Origin: an uncultured Bacilli bacterium
GTDB taxonomy: Bacteria; Bacillota_I; Bacilli_A; RF39; UBA660
Direction: 5' to 3'
DNA length: 64,000 bases
NCBI GenBank assembly: GCA_934096075.1
Contig: CAKOLN010000005.1
Coordinates: 1 to 64,000 of the forward strand
A program made the position numbers and the translations under genes. Positions 41,798-51,174 of the stretch are shown in pieces. Positions within the stretch are counted from its first letter, which is position 1. Each line of letters starts with the position of its first letter. The notes below the pieces were generated by a model, which was not told where the DNA came from, ran no database searches, and worked only from the letters and a program-made list of their open reading frames with translations.

Positions 41798-42393
41798 CAT
41801 ACTATTATAGCTATAATTCCCATAATTGACAACATAATTTTTTCTCTAGCTGTTGGTTTTTTTAATTTAATAGGTATTATGTAAGATAAACCAAGTAAAA
41901 GTAGTGTTACTGGAAATATTATATATCTAAACTTTCTACCTATTAAAAATGTAACAAAATATACCATAGGTATTACTATAGCACTTGCTGTAATAGGAAC
42001 ACCTAAAAATTCATCATGTTTACCTTTTTTAGTAGTAGATAACATATTAAAGTATGCTAATCTTATTACACCACATAATACAAAGAACACACTAATAGCA
42101 TAAGTATAAACATTTTGTACTGTTAAATTTAAAGATATTAACATTGGAAGTACTCCAAAACTAATAGCGTCACTTAAACTATCTAACTCAATCCCATATA
42201 TCTGATGTTCTTTCAAACTAAAAAACCTTCTAGCAACTACCCCATCAAATGCATCACAAATAGCTGCAAAAATTAAACAAAAAACTGCAAATGTTGTTTT
42301 AAAATTATAAGCACAAATAATTCCACTAATAGCGAAACATGTCCCTAACATAGTAACAAAATCACATTTTCTATATACACCAATTACTTTCAT
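41776..42393 (-). CDS. pssA: CDP-diacylglycerol-serine O-phosphatidyltransferase
   Basis: This protein of about 205 residues carries the CDP-alcohol phosphotransferase motif CDAFDGVVARRFF, then YGIELDSLSDAISFG, with the DG, AR and D-x3-D residues in place. The 11-residue gap between AR and G, rather than 8, and the LDSLSDAISFGVLP wording are typical of the PssA subgroup of Gram-positive bacteria. It makes phosphatidylserine, the precursor of phosphatidylethanolamine; no decarboxylase gene adjoins. The start at 42393 is chosen over 42420. It has six or so membrane helices. Confidence 0.8.
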   Translation of the reverse strand: MKVIGVYRKCDFVTMLGTCFAISGIICAYNFKTTFAVFCLIFAAICDAFDGVVARRFFSLKEHQIYGIELDSLSDAISFGVLPMLISLNLTVQNVYTYAISVFFVLCGVIRLAYFNMLSTTKKGKHDEFLGVPITASAIVIPMVYFVTFLIGRKFRYIIFPVTLLLLGLSYIIPIKLKKPTAREKIMLSIMGIIAIIVCILKIKF

Positions 42394-42531
42394 AAAATCA
42401 CTTTTCCTTACTAACAACAATTATACTATAAGTATGTATGAAATGCAATTTAAATGTTATTAACTAAAACTATATAAAAACATTAACATAAAAATTAATC
42501 AAGACACTATCACATTTTCCTAAAGACTTTT

Positions 42532-42558
42532 AAAAAAAGACAATATTTCTATTATCTT
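42532..42558 (-). terminator. Terminator after a GT4 gene
   Basis: Minus-strand stem AAGATAATA/TATTGTCTT (one wobble) followed by seven T residues. It overlaps the stop at 42552. Confidence 0.7.
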
Positions 42559-43727
42559 TTATAATACTTTTTACTTACTAACTTATAATAAAGTTTATAT
42601 AATTTTGGAAACTTTTGTCTCCCAAAATCACCTATTTTTCTTTTTAAAGATGTACTTTTATTTTCATACATTTCATAAATATTTTGATAAAAATTAGCTT
42701 TTACCTCTAAATCTATTTGAGAAACAGAATCTTCATTAGCATATTTTTTAACAGCATCGTAAAATTGTTTTGATGAAGTATCCCAATCAATCCATTCGTC
42801 TGCAGTTTTAATTGCATTAGACTTATATTTAGTCAATAATTTCTTATCTAATAATTTATTAATACTCTCCACAACTTGATCTTCATCATCTGTTTTAATA
42901 ACTATTCCATTATAACCGTTTACTATATACTCATCATGTCCAGTTACATCATAAACAATAGCCGTTCCTCCAGTATGAAACATTTCCAATGGAGGTCCAA
43001 ACATTCCTTCAACATAGCTTAATTTAACAATTACATCACAAGATCTATAAATCTTTGCACAATCTTTTACAGGAACCCTTGAAAATACCTTGTCTACTCC
43101 TGGATATTTATTTACATTAGATGAAGTTAATAACCAAATTTCACTTGCTTTACTTTTTCTTACTAGTTTAATAGTTTTAGGAACATTTTTGAATGGAACA
43201 TCTACTGGACCCTCAACTAGTACTCTAAGACCATCACATTCAGGATATTTTTCCCCATCTAAAGTAAATACATCCTTTCTAATTCCATTTCTAACTAAAA
43301 TTACTTCATTATTATATTTACTTTCCAAATATTCTTTTATCCATGTAGCTTCAGTAATAACTTTAAGTCCCATTAAATATGTCATTTCCGCATATAATTT
43401 CAAACCTTCTTCATTATTACTATAAAACCTAGATTCTATAGATTGAACAAAGTATAAATACTTTTTAGCATTAATTTTATATAGATAATATATAGTAGCC
43501 CACCAAGTACCAATAGCAATATCAAAATTCATACTTTTAGCTTCCTTCAAAGTAATCCATTTTAATTTATGCGCCTTGGAATGCCAACTATAATCTATAG
43601 ACTTAACTTTTTTTTCAGTAACTATATATACATCTTCTCCAAGTTCTTTCATTTTACTAGCATGTTCTAATATAACATTAGTACCACCACCAATTAAAGC
43701 GGAACCTAAAGTAAAAACCACTTTCAT
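42552..43727 (-). CDS. GT4 family glycosyltransferase
   Basis: A 391-residue enzyme starting MKVVFTLGSALIGGGTNVIL, with the acceptor-side Gly loop. A donor-side EGMFGPPLEMFHTGGTAIVY, the GT4 E-x7-E-type element, follows, and then GYNGIVIKTDDEDQV. The segment IAIGTWWATIYYLYKINA is like that in rhamnan and O-antigen glycosyltransferases. It is the last gene of the surface-glycan block proper. The sugar specificity is unknown. GGAGGTGC lies before the ATG. Confidence 0.85.
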   Translation of the reverse strand: MKVVFTLGSALIGGGTNVILEHASKMKELGEDVYIVTEKKVKSIDYSWHSKAHKLKWITLKEAKSMNFDIAIGTWWATIYYLYKINAKKYLYFVQSIESRFYSNNEEGLKLYAEMTYLMGLKVITEATWIKEYLESKYNNEVILVRNGIRKDVFTLDGEKYPECDGLRVLVEGPVDVPFKNVPKTIKLVRKSKASEIWLLTSSNVNKYPGVDKVFSRVPVKDCAKIYRSCDVIVKLSYVEGMFGPPLEMFHTGGTAIVYDVTGHDEYIVNGYNGIVIKTDDEDQVVESINKLLDKKLLTKYKSNAIKTADEWIDWDTSSKQFYDAVKKYANEDSVSQIDLEVKANFYQNIYEMYENKSTSLKRKIGDFGRQKFPKLYKLYYKLVSKKYYKR

Positions 43728-43738
43728 TACTGCACCTC

Positions 43739-45721
43739 CTAAATAACGTTATCTTTTTTTAATTGATATTTCTTTATACTCCTATATATCAACATTTGCA
43801 AATATAATTTATAATTATGCAACTTTAACATAGGCCAGTAAGTATCATAAAAATAAGTTTTATATCTTAAAAAAAATTTAAAATTTTCTTTTATATATCT
43901 TTTAAAAGTTATTTTATTTTTACTATTAAACTCAGTAAATTCAAAAACACCAAAATTTTCATAATGATATATTTTATTAAAAAAAGTATATTGTAATTTA
44001 CTAGGGTTAAATATCATATCAAAATGGATTTGATTAATTAATTTATCAACTTTTTTATTATCAAAATACTTATTAATTAATACATTACATATTTGAATAA
44101 ATTTATCAAACATCACATCTTGTATCGGATGGATTAGACAATTATATATCTTTTCTTCTTCTTTCTTTTTAAATAATTCAACTTCTACTTTATTGTTTTT
44201 TATAACATATTTATTAGCACTACCATGAGAAGCACCCAATATAATTTCATATATAGTTCTATTTTCAGCATATAAATTATATTCTACATTATAACAAGGA
44301 CTATTAGTAAAAACTAATCCATATTTCTCTATACTTTCTTTTAAATCCTTTCTTTGCAATCCAAAATACAGACCCTTTATTATATAATTAGTTCCTAAAA
44401 TATTCTGTATATTATTTTGAATTGAACCATTCCATCCAATATCAACAACATAAAATTCATGAGAGTCAGTCTTGTCATTAATATATTCTATAAAATTTTG
44501 TTTTTGTTCTAATCTATTGCTTTCATATATTTTTTTAAAAACAGAATTATTAATTAAAGATTTAAATTCTTTTGAATTTCTAAAATCACTAATTTTTTTA
44601 TTAAAATCACAATTTTTCCTATTCTTATTTTCCTCTTCATATATGCATTTAATATCATTTTCATTAAAATTCAAACTTTTTAAAAATTCATTAATAGTAA
44701 TATATGAATATTGATTTAACAAAGCATTAAATTTTTCTTCAGACAATTTAGTTAATGATGGTAAATAAGTAGATTTTCTAGAAACATATAAATAATGAGA
44801 TTTAATTTTAACATTGCCTTGTTTTTTAACATAATAATCAAATAATTTTTTTAAATATTCACCTTCTCTTGACAAGAAAAACACTTCTGTTTGATTTTCT
44901 TTTACTAATCTATAATAAATTCTTTCTATAAACTTATAAAGTGAAAAAATTATATTTTCAAATTGACTAGTATCTTTAAATTGTAATTTTTTAAAATTAT
45001 TTGTAATATTTTTTTCATCATACTCTAATTTAAAATCAGAGTAAAATTTATATTTTCCTTTTCTATCTAACAAAACACTTTTTATTCCAATACTATTTGG
45101 AATCTCATAATCCCCTAAACTATTGTCTCCAATCATATATACTTGACTAGCATCAACATCCAATTTCTTAAGAACTATTTTATACAATTCACCAGATTTT
45201 TTATTTTTTAAATATTCACAAGAAACAAAAATATCATCAATCATATTAAAAATATTTAATCTTTTAAAAATTTCTAATAACATATCTTTACTAAGATACA
45301 TATCTGAAACTGCATAAATTTTTTTATTTTTCTTTTTAAGATTCCTAATTAAATCAATTATATCATCATTCACATACAAAACATTTGACTCGAGTTCAAT
45401 CTCAGTATCAACACATTTTTTTAAAAATAAATTATAGTCAATATCTTCATTTAATTCTTCATAAATACTCTTAATCATTGATACATAAGTAAATTCATAA
45501 TCATTGCCCATGTTATGATTTTCTAATCCTAGTTCAGATTCAATTTTATTTCTTAAACCATATAATTCTACTGAAGTTAAACTTAATTCAAATGTCTTAA
45601 CAATATTAACAGACCACACCTTTTTTAAATACTCAGGTTCCATCTTTCTACTAACAATAGTATCAAATATATCAAAAAATATTATATTTCTATCTTTATC
45701 ATTTATAACTTCATTAAACAT
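43739..45721 (-). CDS. HAD-domain protein of a polysaccharide locus
   Basis: A 660-residue protein. The N-terminal 230 residues form a HAD-IA-type hydrolase: FFDIFDTIVSR is motif I with the nucleophile Asp and DT, VSDMYLSK motif II, KKSGELYKI the motif III Lys, and MIGDNSLGDYEIPN motif IV. The remaining roughly 430 residues form a second domain with FLSREGEYLKKLFDYY and VVDIGWNGSIQNNIQ, seen in similar proteins of capsule and teichoic-acid loci. What the second domain does is not clear; glycan phosphate processing is possible. It lies 1 bp from the ABC ATPase gene. Confidence 0.75.
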   Translation of the reverse strand: MFNEVINDKDRNIIFFDIFDTIVSRKMEPEYLKKVWSVNIVKTFELSLTSVELYGLRNKIESELGLENHNMGNDYEFTYVSMIKSIYEELNEDIDYNLFLKKCVDTEIELESNVLYVNDDIIDLIRNLKKKNKKIYAVSDMYLSKDMLLEIFKRLNIFNMIDDIFVSCEYLKNKKSGELYKIVLKKLDVDASQVYMIGDNSLGDYEIPNSIGIKSVLLDRKGKYKFYSDFKLEYDEKNITNNFKKLQFKDTSQFENIIFSLYKFIERIYYRLVKENQTEVFFLSREGEYLKKLFDYYVKKQGNVKIKSHYLYVSRKSTYLPSLTKLSEEKFNALLNQYSYITINEFLKSLNFNENDIKCIYEEENKNRKNCDFNKKISDFRNSKEFKSLINNSVFKKIYESNRLEQKQNFIEYINDKTDSHEFYVVDIGWNGSIQNNIQNILGTNYIIKGLYFGLQRKDLKESIEKYGLVFTNSPCYNVEYNLYAENRTIYEIILGASHGSANKYVIKNNKVEVELFKKKEEEKIYNCLIHPIQDVMFDKFIQICNVLINKYFDNKKVDKLINQIHFDMIFNPSKLQYTFFNKIYHYENFGVFEFTEFNSKNKITFKRYIKENFKFFLRYKTYFYDTYWPMLKLHNYKLYLQMLIYRSIKKYQLKKDNVI

Positions 45722-46459
45722 TTAATCCACCCTCATCTGCTTTTCATAATATAAATTACAAACTTCTTCTGCATCTCCTATCATTTGAACTTCTCCATGT
45801 TCTATCCACATCACCCTGCTACAAAGTTGTTTAATTGAATCTAAAGAATGTGAAACATATAAAACTGTAGTTCCTCCTTTTATCATTTCTAACATTTTAT
45901 TCTTACTCTTCTCCTGAAATTTAATATCCCCCACTGACAAAATTTCATCTACAATTAATACTTCTGGATTAACAATAGTTGCAATTGAAAAAGCAAGTTT
46001 AGCAATCATACCAGAAGAAAAGTTTTTAATAGGAACATCTAAAAAATCTCTTAATTCTGAAAAATCAACAATCTCTTCAAATTTCTCATCTAAAAATTGT
46101 TTTGTATAACCTAAGACTGCTCCATTTAAATAAATATTTTCTTTAGCAGTTAGCTCTATATCAAAACCGGCGCCCAATTCTATCATAGGTGAAATAGCTC
46201 CATTAACAGTTACTTTTCCCTTTGTTGGTTTCATTACACCACTAACAACCTTTAGTAAAGTACTTTTACCAGCACCATTAGAGCCTATCAAACCAACAAC
46301 TTCACCTTTAGCAATATGTAAGCTAACATCTTTTAAAGCCCAAAAATATTCTTTCTTTTTTCTTTTTCCTTTAAACAAATTAATAAAAGCCAATTTAAGA
46401 GAAAAATCTTTTTCTATTCCCAAATCAAATTTCATTGATACATTTTTAATGTCTATCAT
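45722..46459 (-). CDS. Polysaccharide/teichoic acid ABC exporter ATPase (Wzt/TagH type)
   Basis: This protein of about 245 residues has Walker A GSNGAGKSTLLK, signature NFSSGMIAKLAFS, Walker B VLIVDEILSVGD and H-loop YVSHSLDS. The insertion GKRKKKEYFWALKDVSLHI before Walker A and the ISPMIELGAGF segment mark the Wzt/TagH exporter group rather than ordinary importers. With the permease upstream it would export a finished lipid-linked glycopolymer. It lacks the C-terminal sugar-binding domain found in some Wzt proteins. GGAGG gives the start at 46459. Confidence 0.9.
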   Translation of the reverse strand: MIDIKNVSMKFDLGIEKDFSLKLAFINLFKGKRKKKEYFWALKDVSLHIAKGEVVGLIGSNGAGKSTLLKVVSGVMKPTKGKVTVNGAISPMIELGAGFDIELTAKENIYLNGAVLGYTKQFLDEKFEEIVDFSELRDFLDVPIKNFSSGMIAKLAFSIATIVNPEVLIVDEILSVGDIKFQEKSKNKMLEMIKGGTTVLYVSHSLDSIKQLCSRVMWIEHGEVQMIGDAEEVCNLYYEKQMRVD

Positions 46460-46470
46460 AACAACCTCCA

Positions 46471-47274
46471 TTATACATAATAAATAAATTTATCTTGTTT
46501 ATTTCTAAAAACAATTATACCAATCAATGCGAAAAAGATACTTACAAGACCACACAATAGGAGATTAAGTAATGATGGCATATTACCGTACACTATTATA
46601 TCTCTAGCTGATGAGATAAATAAATATAATGGATTTAGTTTAAATAAAGTTTGTAATTTTATAGGCAAAATATCTATACTATAAAATATTGGAGTAAAAT
46701 ATTGCCAAATAGTTAACAATATTCCATATATATAAAACATATCTCTTAAAAAAACTGAAATAGTAGAAATAATAAAAGATATTCCAACTGTAAACAAAAA
46801 TAAACATATAAAGATATAGGGTAAAATTAAGTAATAAATATTAATATGACAAGCATAACCACCTAATCCAACATAAGATAATAAAACAATTAATAAAAGT
46901 GGTATTAAGGTTAGTAAAAAATTTATACCTACAAATAAACATTTAGACAAAGGAAAAATATACTTTGGTATATAAACCTTATTAATTAAGGAAAAATTGC
47001 TTACCACTGAACTCATCGCAGTATTAGAAGCTTCACTAAAATAATTAAACATAACTAGTCCTGTCATTAAATATACTAGATAATTAACATTTTCCATTCT
47101 TGCCTTAAAAAATTGACTAAATACTATTGCCATAATACTCATCATTAAAATAGGATATAATAAACTCCAAAGTACACCTAATACACTTCTTTTATATTTT
47201 ACTTTAAAGTCCCTCATAATCATTTGACTCATTAAAAATGAATACTTTTTAAAATTTTGTAACATACCCTTCAT
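46471..47274 (-). CDS. Polysaccharide/teichoic acid ABC exporter permease (Wzm/TagG type)
   Basis: A 267-residue protein with six membrane helices and an N-terminal amphipathic segment FLMSQMIMRDFKVKYKRSVLG, followed by VLWSLLYPILMMSIMAIVF. This is the classic opening of Wzm/TagG/KpsM-type ABC-2 exporters. A WQYFTPIFYSIDILP element lies near the C-terminal half. It pairs with the adjacent ATPase. Together they export the product of the surrounding glycosyltransferases, which is of O-antigen, teichoic-acid or capsule type; which one cannot be told. Confidence 0.9.
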   Translation of the reverse strand: MKGMLQNFKKYSFLMSQMIMRDFKVKYKRSVLGVLWSLLYPILMMSIMAIVFSQFFKARMENVNYLVYLMTGLVMFNYFSEASNTAMSSVVSNFSLINKVYIPKYIFPLSKCLFVGINFLLTLIPLLLIVLLSYVGLGGYACHINIYYLILPYIFICLFLFTVGISFIISTISVFLRDMFYIYGILLTIWQYFTPIFYSIDILPIKLQTLFKLNPLYLFISSARDIIVYGNMPSLLNLLLCGLVSIFFALIGIIVFRNKQDKFIYYV

Positions 47275-47331
47275 AACAAAACTCCTTTTCTCTAATAATT
47301 ATAACAAATGAATTAATTATTTGCAATTTTA

Positions 47332-48258
47332 CTATAACTTTTTTACAACCCACTCGATATTAATATGACCTAAGATTTTTTTCATTTTTCTTGTAATAGT
47401 ATCATCAATTAAATAATCACTAATTCTAAGTTCATGTAATTTTTCTTTATATTTTATTTTATATTCACCATTTAAAAAATTTAATCTATTAATACATGCA
47501 CTCGCTAGAAAGCTTAACAATACTTTATTAGTCTCATTATTTACATCTAACATATCACAATATTTATTAAAAAAATATATAATATCCAAAGACTTTTTAT
47601 ATTCTTTTTTATAATTAGTATTTCTCGTAATACTATTTTCTGTTTGAACATACATATAACCATTATAAGATATAGATTTAATCTTTTTAGACTTAGTTAT
47701 CATATATGGTATTAATCCCATATCTTCATGATATTTTCCAACTTCAAATTTAAATTTATTTTTTAAGAAAAAATTTCTATTTATTATATAAGACCAAGCA
47801 GTTTCAAAAATAGTTTTAGAATTAATTAATTTTAAAAAAGCTTCTTTACCATTAACCGTATCAAAAACACATGTATATGCAACTTCTTCTTTATCAGTAA
47901 AAACTTTAGTAAATCCAATTTTTAACAAATCTAAATCATCAGAAATTTCCCTATCAATTGTTTCCAAAAAATCATCTTTAATATAATCATCTATATCTAC
48001 AAATATTATATATTGACCTTTAGCTCTATTTATAGCCATATTTCTGGCGTTACTTAATCCTTTATTTACTGAATTAATCAATTTTATATTATTACTTTTA
48101 ACATAACTTTCTAATATTTCTTTACTATTATCTTTAGAACCATCATTGGTAACAATAATTTCATAATTATTTATTTTTTGTCTAAAAATGCTTTCTAAAC
48201 ACTTTTTAATATACTTTTCTCCATTATAACATGGTATAACAAAACTATACTTAATCAT
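47332..48258 (-). CDS. GT2 family glycosyltransferase
   Basis: A 308-residue GT-A enzyme: YSFVIPCYNGEKYIKKCLES at the start, EIIVTNDGSKDNS, and YIIFVDIDDYI as the metal-binding DxD. It then has a variable C-terminal acceptor part with RKMKKILGHINIEW at the end. No membrane helix is seen, though the C-terminus may be membrane-associated. It overlaps the GT4 gene upstream by 8 bp. The donor and acceptor are unknown. Confidence 0.88.
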   Translation of the reverse strand: MIKYSFVIPCYNGEKYIKKCLESIFRQKINNYEIIVTNDGSKDNSKEILESYVKSNNIKLINSVNKGLSNARNMAINRAKGQYIIFVDIDDYIKDDFLETIDREISDDLDLLKIGFTKVFTDKEEVAYTCVFDTVNGKEAFLKLINSKTIFETAWSYIINRNFFLKNKFKFEVGKYHEDMGLIPYMITKSKKIKSISYNGYMYVQTENSITRNTNYKKEYKKSLDIIYFFNKYCDMLDVNNETNKVLLSFLASACINRLNFLNGEYKIKYKEKLHELRISDYLIDDTITRKMKKILGHINIEWVVKKL

Positions 48259-49333
48259 CTTTTTCTCCCACTAATTCATAAATTTTATTAATATTTTCTT
48301 CATTATATTTAGCAATATTAAAATTATAGTTAAAATTTGTTTTATTAAAATAATCTTTAATATTTTCACTTATAGACTTCTCATTATTTTCCATTATAAT
48401 TGAATAATCTTTTATATGCAAATTTCCAGAATTAACATCTATAGTACTTAATATACCTTTTTTTAAAGTTAAAGCTTCAAGATAAATGACTGGAAATCCC
48501 TCATACCTACTTGTCAAAATAATTCCATCAGATAATTTAATATAAGGGTATGGATTTTCTTGTCTTCCTAAAAACAACACATAATCTTCTATATCGTATT
48601 TATTTACCATATCTTTATATTTCAGCATATCCTTGCCATCACCAATTACCCAAATTTTTATTTTAAACTTTTCTTGTTTAAGTATTTTTAATGCTTTAAA
48701 TAAAACACTTAAATTTTTACTATCTTCATCCAATCTTCCTACAAAACATAAAGTATTAGTTTCTTTAATAATCTTCACAGATTGCTTACATTTTACATTA
48801 ATTTCTTTATAATTAATTAAGTTGTTAATAACTAATGTTTTATCAACAAGATATGGATATATATTAATAAAGTTATTTCTTGCTTCTTCACTTACAAAAA
48901 CAATTTTATTAAATTTTTCTACTTTAACACTATTAAAAAAACTTTTAAATTTGCTTATATCTTTATTATAAGCAAAATAATAATCACTATGTACCCATAA
49001 TATGCTTTTTCTTGAGGCATATCTAGAAATAATAGATGAAGGTATATCATATGTAGAATAACAAATAGACATGTCATATTTATTATAATTTTTTATACAT
49101 TTAAAAATTATCTTTATTCTATTAATAATTTTTCTTATTATTTTATTTTTATTAGTTGAAATAAAATGATAACTCACATTTACATCTTTATTAATGTTAT
49201 AAAATTTTTCTTTGTCTTGAAGTATTAAATAAACTTTATAATTATTATAATCAAAAGAATCAAGTAAATTTACTAACGATTTTTCTATACCACCCATTCC
49301 TAAACTGTATGAAGTGAACAATATTTTTTTCAT
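48251..49333 (-). CDS. GT4 family glycosyltransferase
   Basis: A 360-residue GT-B enzyme with an N-terminal TSYSLGMGGIEKSLVNLLDS. The donor half includes CFVGRLDEDSKNLSVLFKAL, WVIGDGKDMLKYKDM, and LTSRYEGFPVIYLEALTLKK. The family is readily recognised. It sits between GT2 and GT4 genes with overlapping or nearly adjoining ends, so it belongs to the same transcript. The specific sugar is unknown. Confidence 0.87.
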   Translation of the reverse strand: MKKILFTSYSLGMGGIEKSLVNLLDSFDYNNYKVYLILQDKEKFYNINKDVNVSYHFISTNKNKIIRKIINRIKIIFKCIKNYNKYDMSICYSTYDIPSSIISRYASRKSILWVHSDYYFAYNKDISKFKSFFNSVKVEKFNKIVFVSEEARNNFINIYPYLVDKTLVINNLINYKEINVKCKQSVKIIKETNTLCFVGRLDEDSKNLSVLFKALKILKQEKFKIKIWVIGDGKDMLKYKDMVNKYDIEDYVLFLGRQENPYPYIKLSDGIILTSRYEGFPVIYLEALTLKKGILSTIDVNSGNLHIKDYSIIMENNEKSISENIKDYFNKTNFNYNFNIAKYNEENINKIYELVGEKDD

Positions 49334-49341
49334 ATATACAC

Positions 49342-51174
49342 CTAATATTCTCTAATTGGCTTACTTACAATCTCCTCATCCATTGGAACAAATTGCAATA
49401 AATTTGAATTTTCCATATTTTCAAAGTCTCCTTTTAAATAAACCAAATTACCTTTTTTCAATTCATCTTTAATTTGAGTGATTTTTTTATCGTTAATACA
49501 TTCTATCTTTCCAATATTAAATACTACTAAATCGTTAGTTTTTGATTTTCCTTTAATATTCATACTCAATATAACTTTTTTCCAAGATTCCTTCCAAGAT
49601 TGTTTATTAAAAGTCTCACTGACTTTTATAGCATTCTTTCTCATTTCAGAATGGCCTTCAAAATTATCTAATATCTTAATTAAAGTTTCTCTAAGAGAAT
49701 TTTTATCTGGCTCAATTAAATAGCCATTATAACCACTAATTATTAAATCAGTTAAGCCACCAATTCTAGTAGCAATAACAATATTACCAGATGACATTGC
49801 CTCTAAGCATGATAAACTTGTACCTTCACTATATTGCGTAGGTATCAAACTTATATCACTCATCTTATAAACTTCATGCATCTCATATGGACTTTTGTTA
49901 TAGCATTTAACCCTACCATTATACTTTTTAATTTTTTCTTCTACTTTATCTAAGTCTTCTTTAAACCCCTTACCTACAAAATGAAATTCTACATTATCGT
50001 ATTTTTTTAAAATATCATCTACTACATCTAAAGCAATATAAAGTCCTCTTGCTTCATATAATCTTCTTGGATAAGTAATAATAATTTTTTCTCTTTTTTT
50101 AAAATAATCTTTTCTTGGACTAAATTCTACATTATCTACATAATTAGGTATTACATGAAATTTTTTATTACCCAAGTCATAATTTATAGTTTGAAACCAA
50201 TTAGCTGTATTAGTATCCACAGAAACCAATTTATCACACATTTTTGCTCCTTCTATAAATGTTATATTAGAATTCCAAAATTCTACACCATCCTTATAAT
50301 TATTACTTTTATTATCCCAACTAACACCATGACTTATACCTATCGATGGGCCAATATGATTTGGAAAACATTCTTGAAAAGCAGAATAAATATGTAAAAC
50401 ACTTTTAAATTTTGTTTCATAAATATAATTTTTAGTTTGATTATCTAAATAATCTAAATTATATAAATTTTTAATATTATTAGGTTTCATACCTATAACA
50501 TTAATATTATTATATTTTCTAAAAAAAGGTATAGTTGCATTTTGATATATATCTAAATTAAATCCTAATTCATTACAAACCTCAAATAAATCAAGTAAGT
50601 ACCTTTCTGCTCCACCAGAATAATAATTAGTACCTAAATCATTGAAAAAAGTAGACGTCTTAACAGTGATATTTTCCGTTTGATTGTAATTTGAATACAA
50701 TTTTAACCCTTCAAAAGAATTAAGTAATTCACTAATTTTTACTAATTCATCATATAAAATGTTAAAACCTAACCTAAAGTCTCTCATATCATATTTTTTC
50801 CTAGTAATGTAAATAAAAGATCTATTAACAAATAATTTTCTAAAATCATAATCATTCACTTTAATAGTTTTTGTACTATAACCATCAAAAGAATAATAAA
50901 CGACATTCTCATTTTCAAAATATCTTTTTACCTTTTCGTACATTTCTCCAGTTTCAAGTATAACATCTATATATCCGATTTTTAATTTTAAATTAGCGCG
51001 AGAAGTTAATACTTCTCCATTCTTTAAATTAAATTTTTTTCTTAACTTTTTTTCTTTAATGTTATTAGATAATCCTTTTACTCCACTATCTTTGAAAATA
51101 ATAGCCTTTTTTATTAAATTTACAAATCCTAATCTTTTCAATATATTATAACTTCTTATATCGTTATTATTCAT
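49342..51174 (-). CDS. GT4 family glycosyltransferase with long N-terminal extension
   Basis: A 610-residue protein. The first 170 residues or so have no recognisable GT fold (NNDIRSYNILKRLGFVN ... IYITRKKYDMRDF) and may be an accessory or binding domain. From about 175 the GT4 part begins: FFNDLGTNYYSGGAERYLLD, then IITYPRRLYEARGL, EFHFVGKGFKEDL, and IPTQYSEGTSLSCLEAMSSG. A final 60-residue part continues past the catalytic domain. It overlaps the next gene upstream by 8 bp. Confidence 0.82.
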   Translation of the reverse strand: MNNNDIRSYNILKRLGFVNLIKKAIIFKDSGVKGLSNNIKEKKLRKKFNLKNGEVLTSRANLKLKIGYIDVILETGEMYEKVKRYFENENVVYYSFDGYSTKTIKVNDYDFRKLFVNRSFIYITRKKYDMRDFRLGFNILYDELVKISELLNSFEGLKLYSNYNQTENITVKTSTFFNDLGTNYYSGGAERYLLDLFEVCNELGFNLDIYQNATIPFFRKYNNINVIGMKPNNIKNLYNLDYLDNQTKNYIYETKFKSVLHIYSAFQECFPNHIGPSIGISHGVSWDNKSNNYKDGVEFWNSNITFIEGAKMCDKLVSVDTNTANWFQTINYDLGNKKFHVIPNYVDNVEFSPRKDYFKKREKIIITYPRRLYEARGLYIALDVVDDILKKYDNVEFHFVGKGFKEDLDKVEEKIKKYNGRVKCYNKSPYEMHEVYKMSDISLIPTQYSEGTSLSCLEAMSSGNIVIATRIGGLTDLIISGYNGYLIEPDKNSLRETLIKILDNFEGHSEMRKNAIKVSETFNKQSWKESWKKVILSMNIKGKSKTNDLVVFNIGKIECINDKKITQIKDELKKGNLVYLKGDFENMENSNLLQFVPMDEEIVSKPIREY

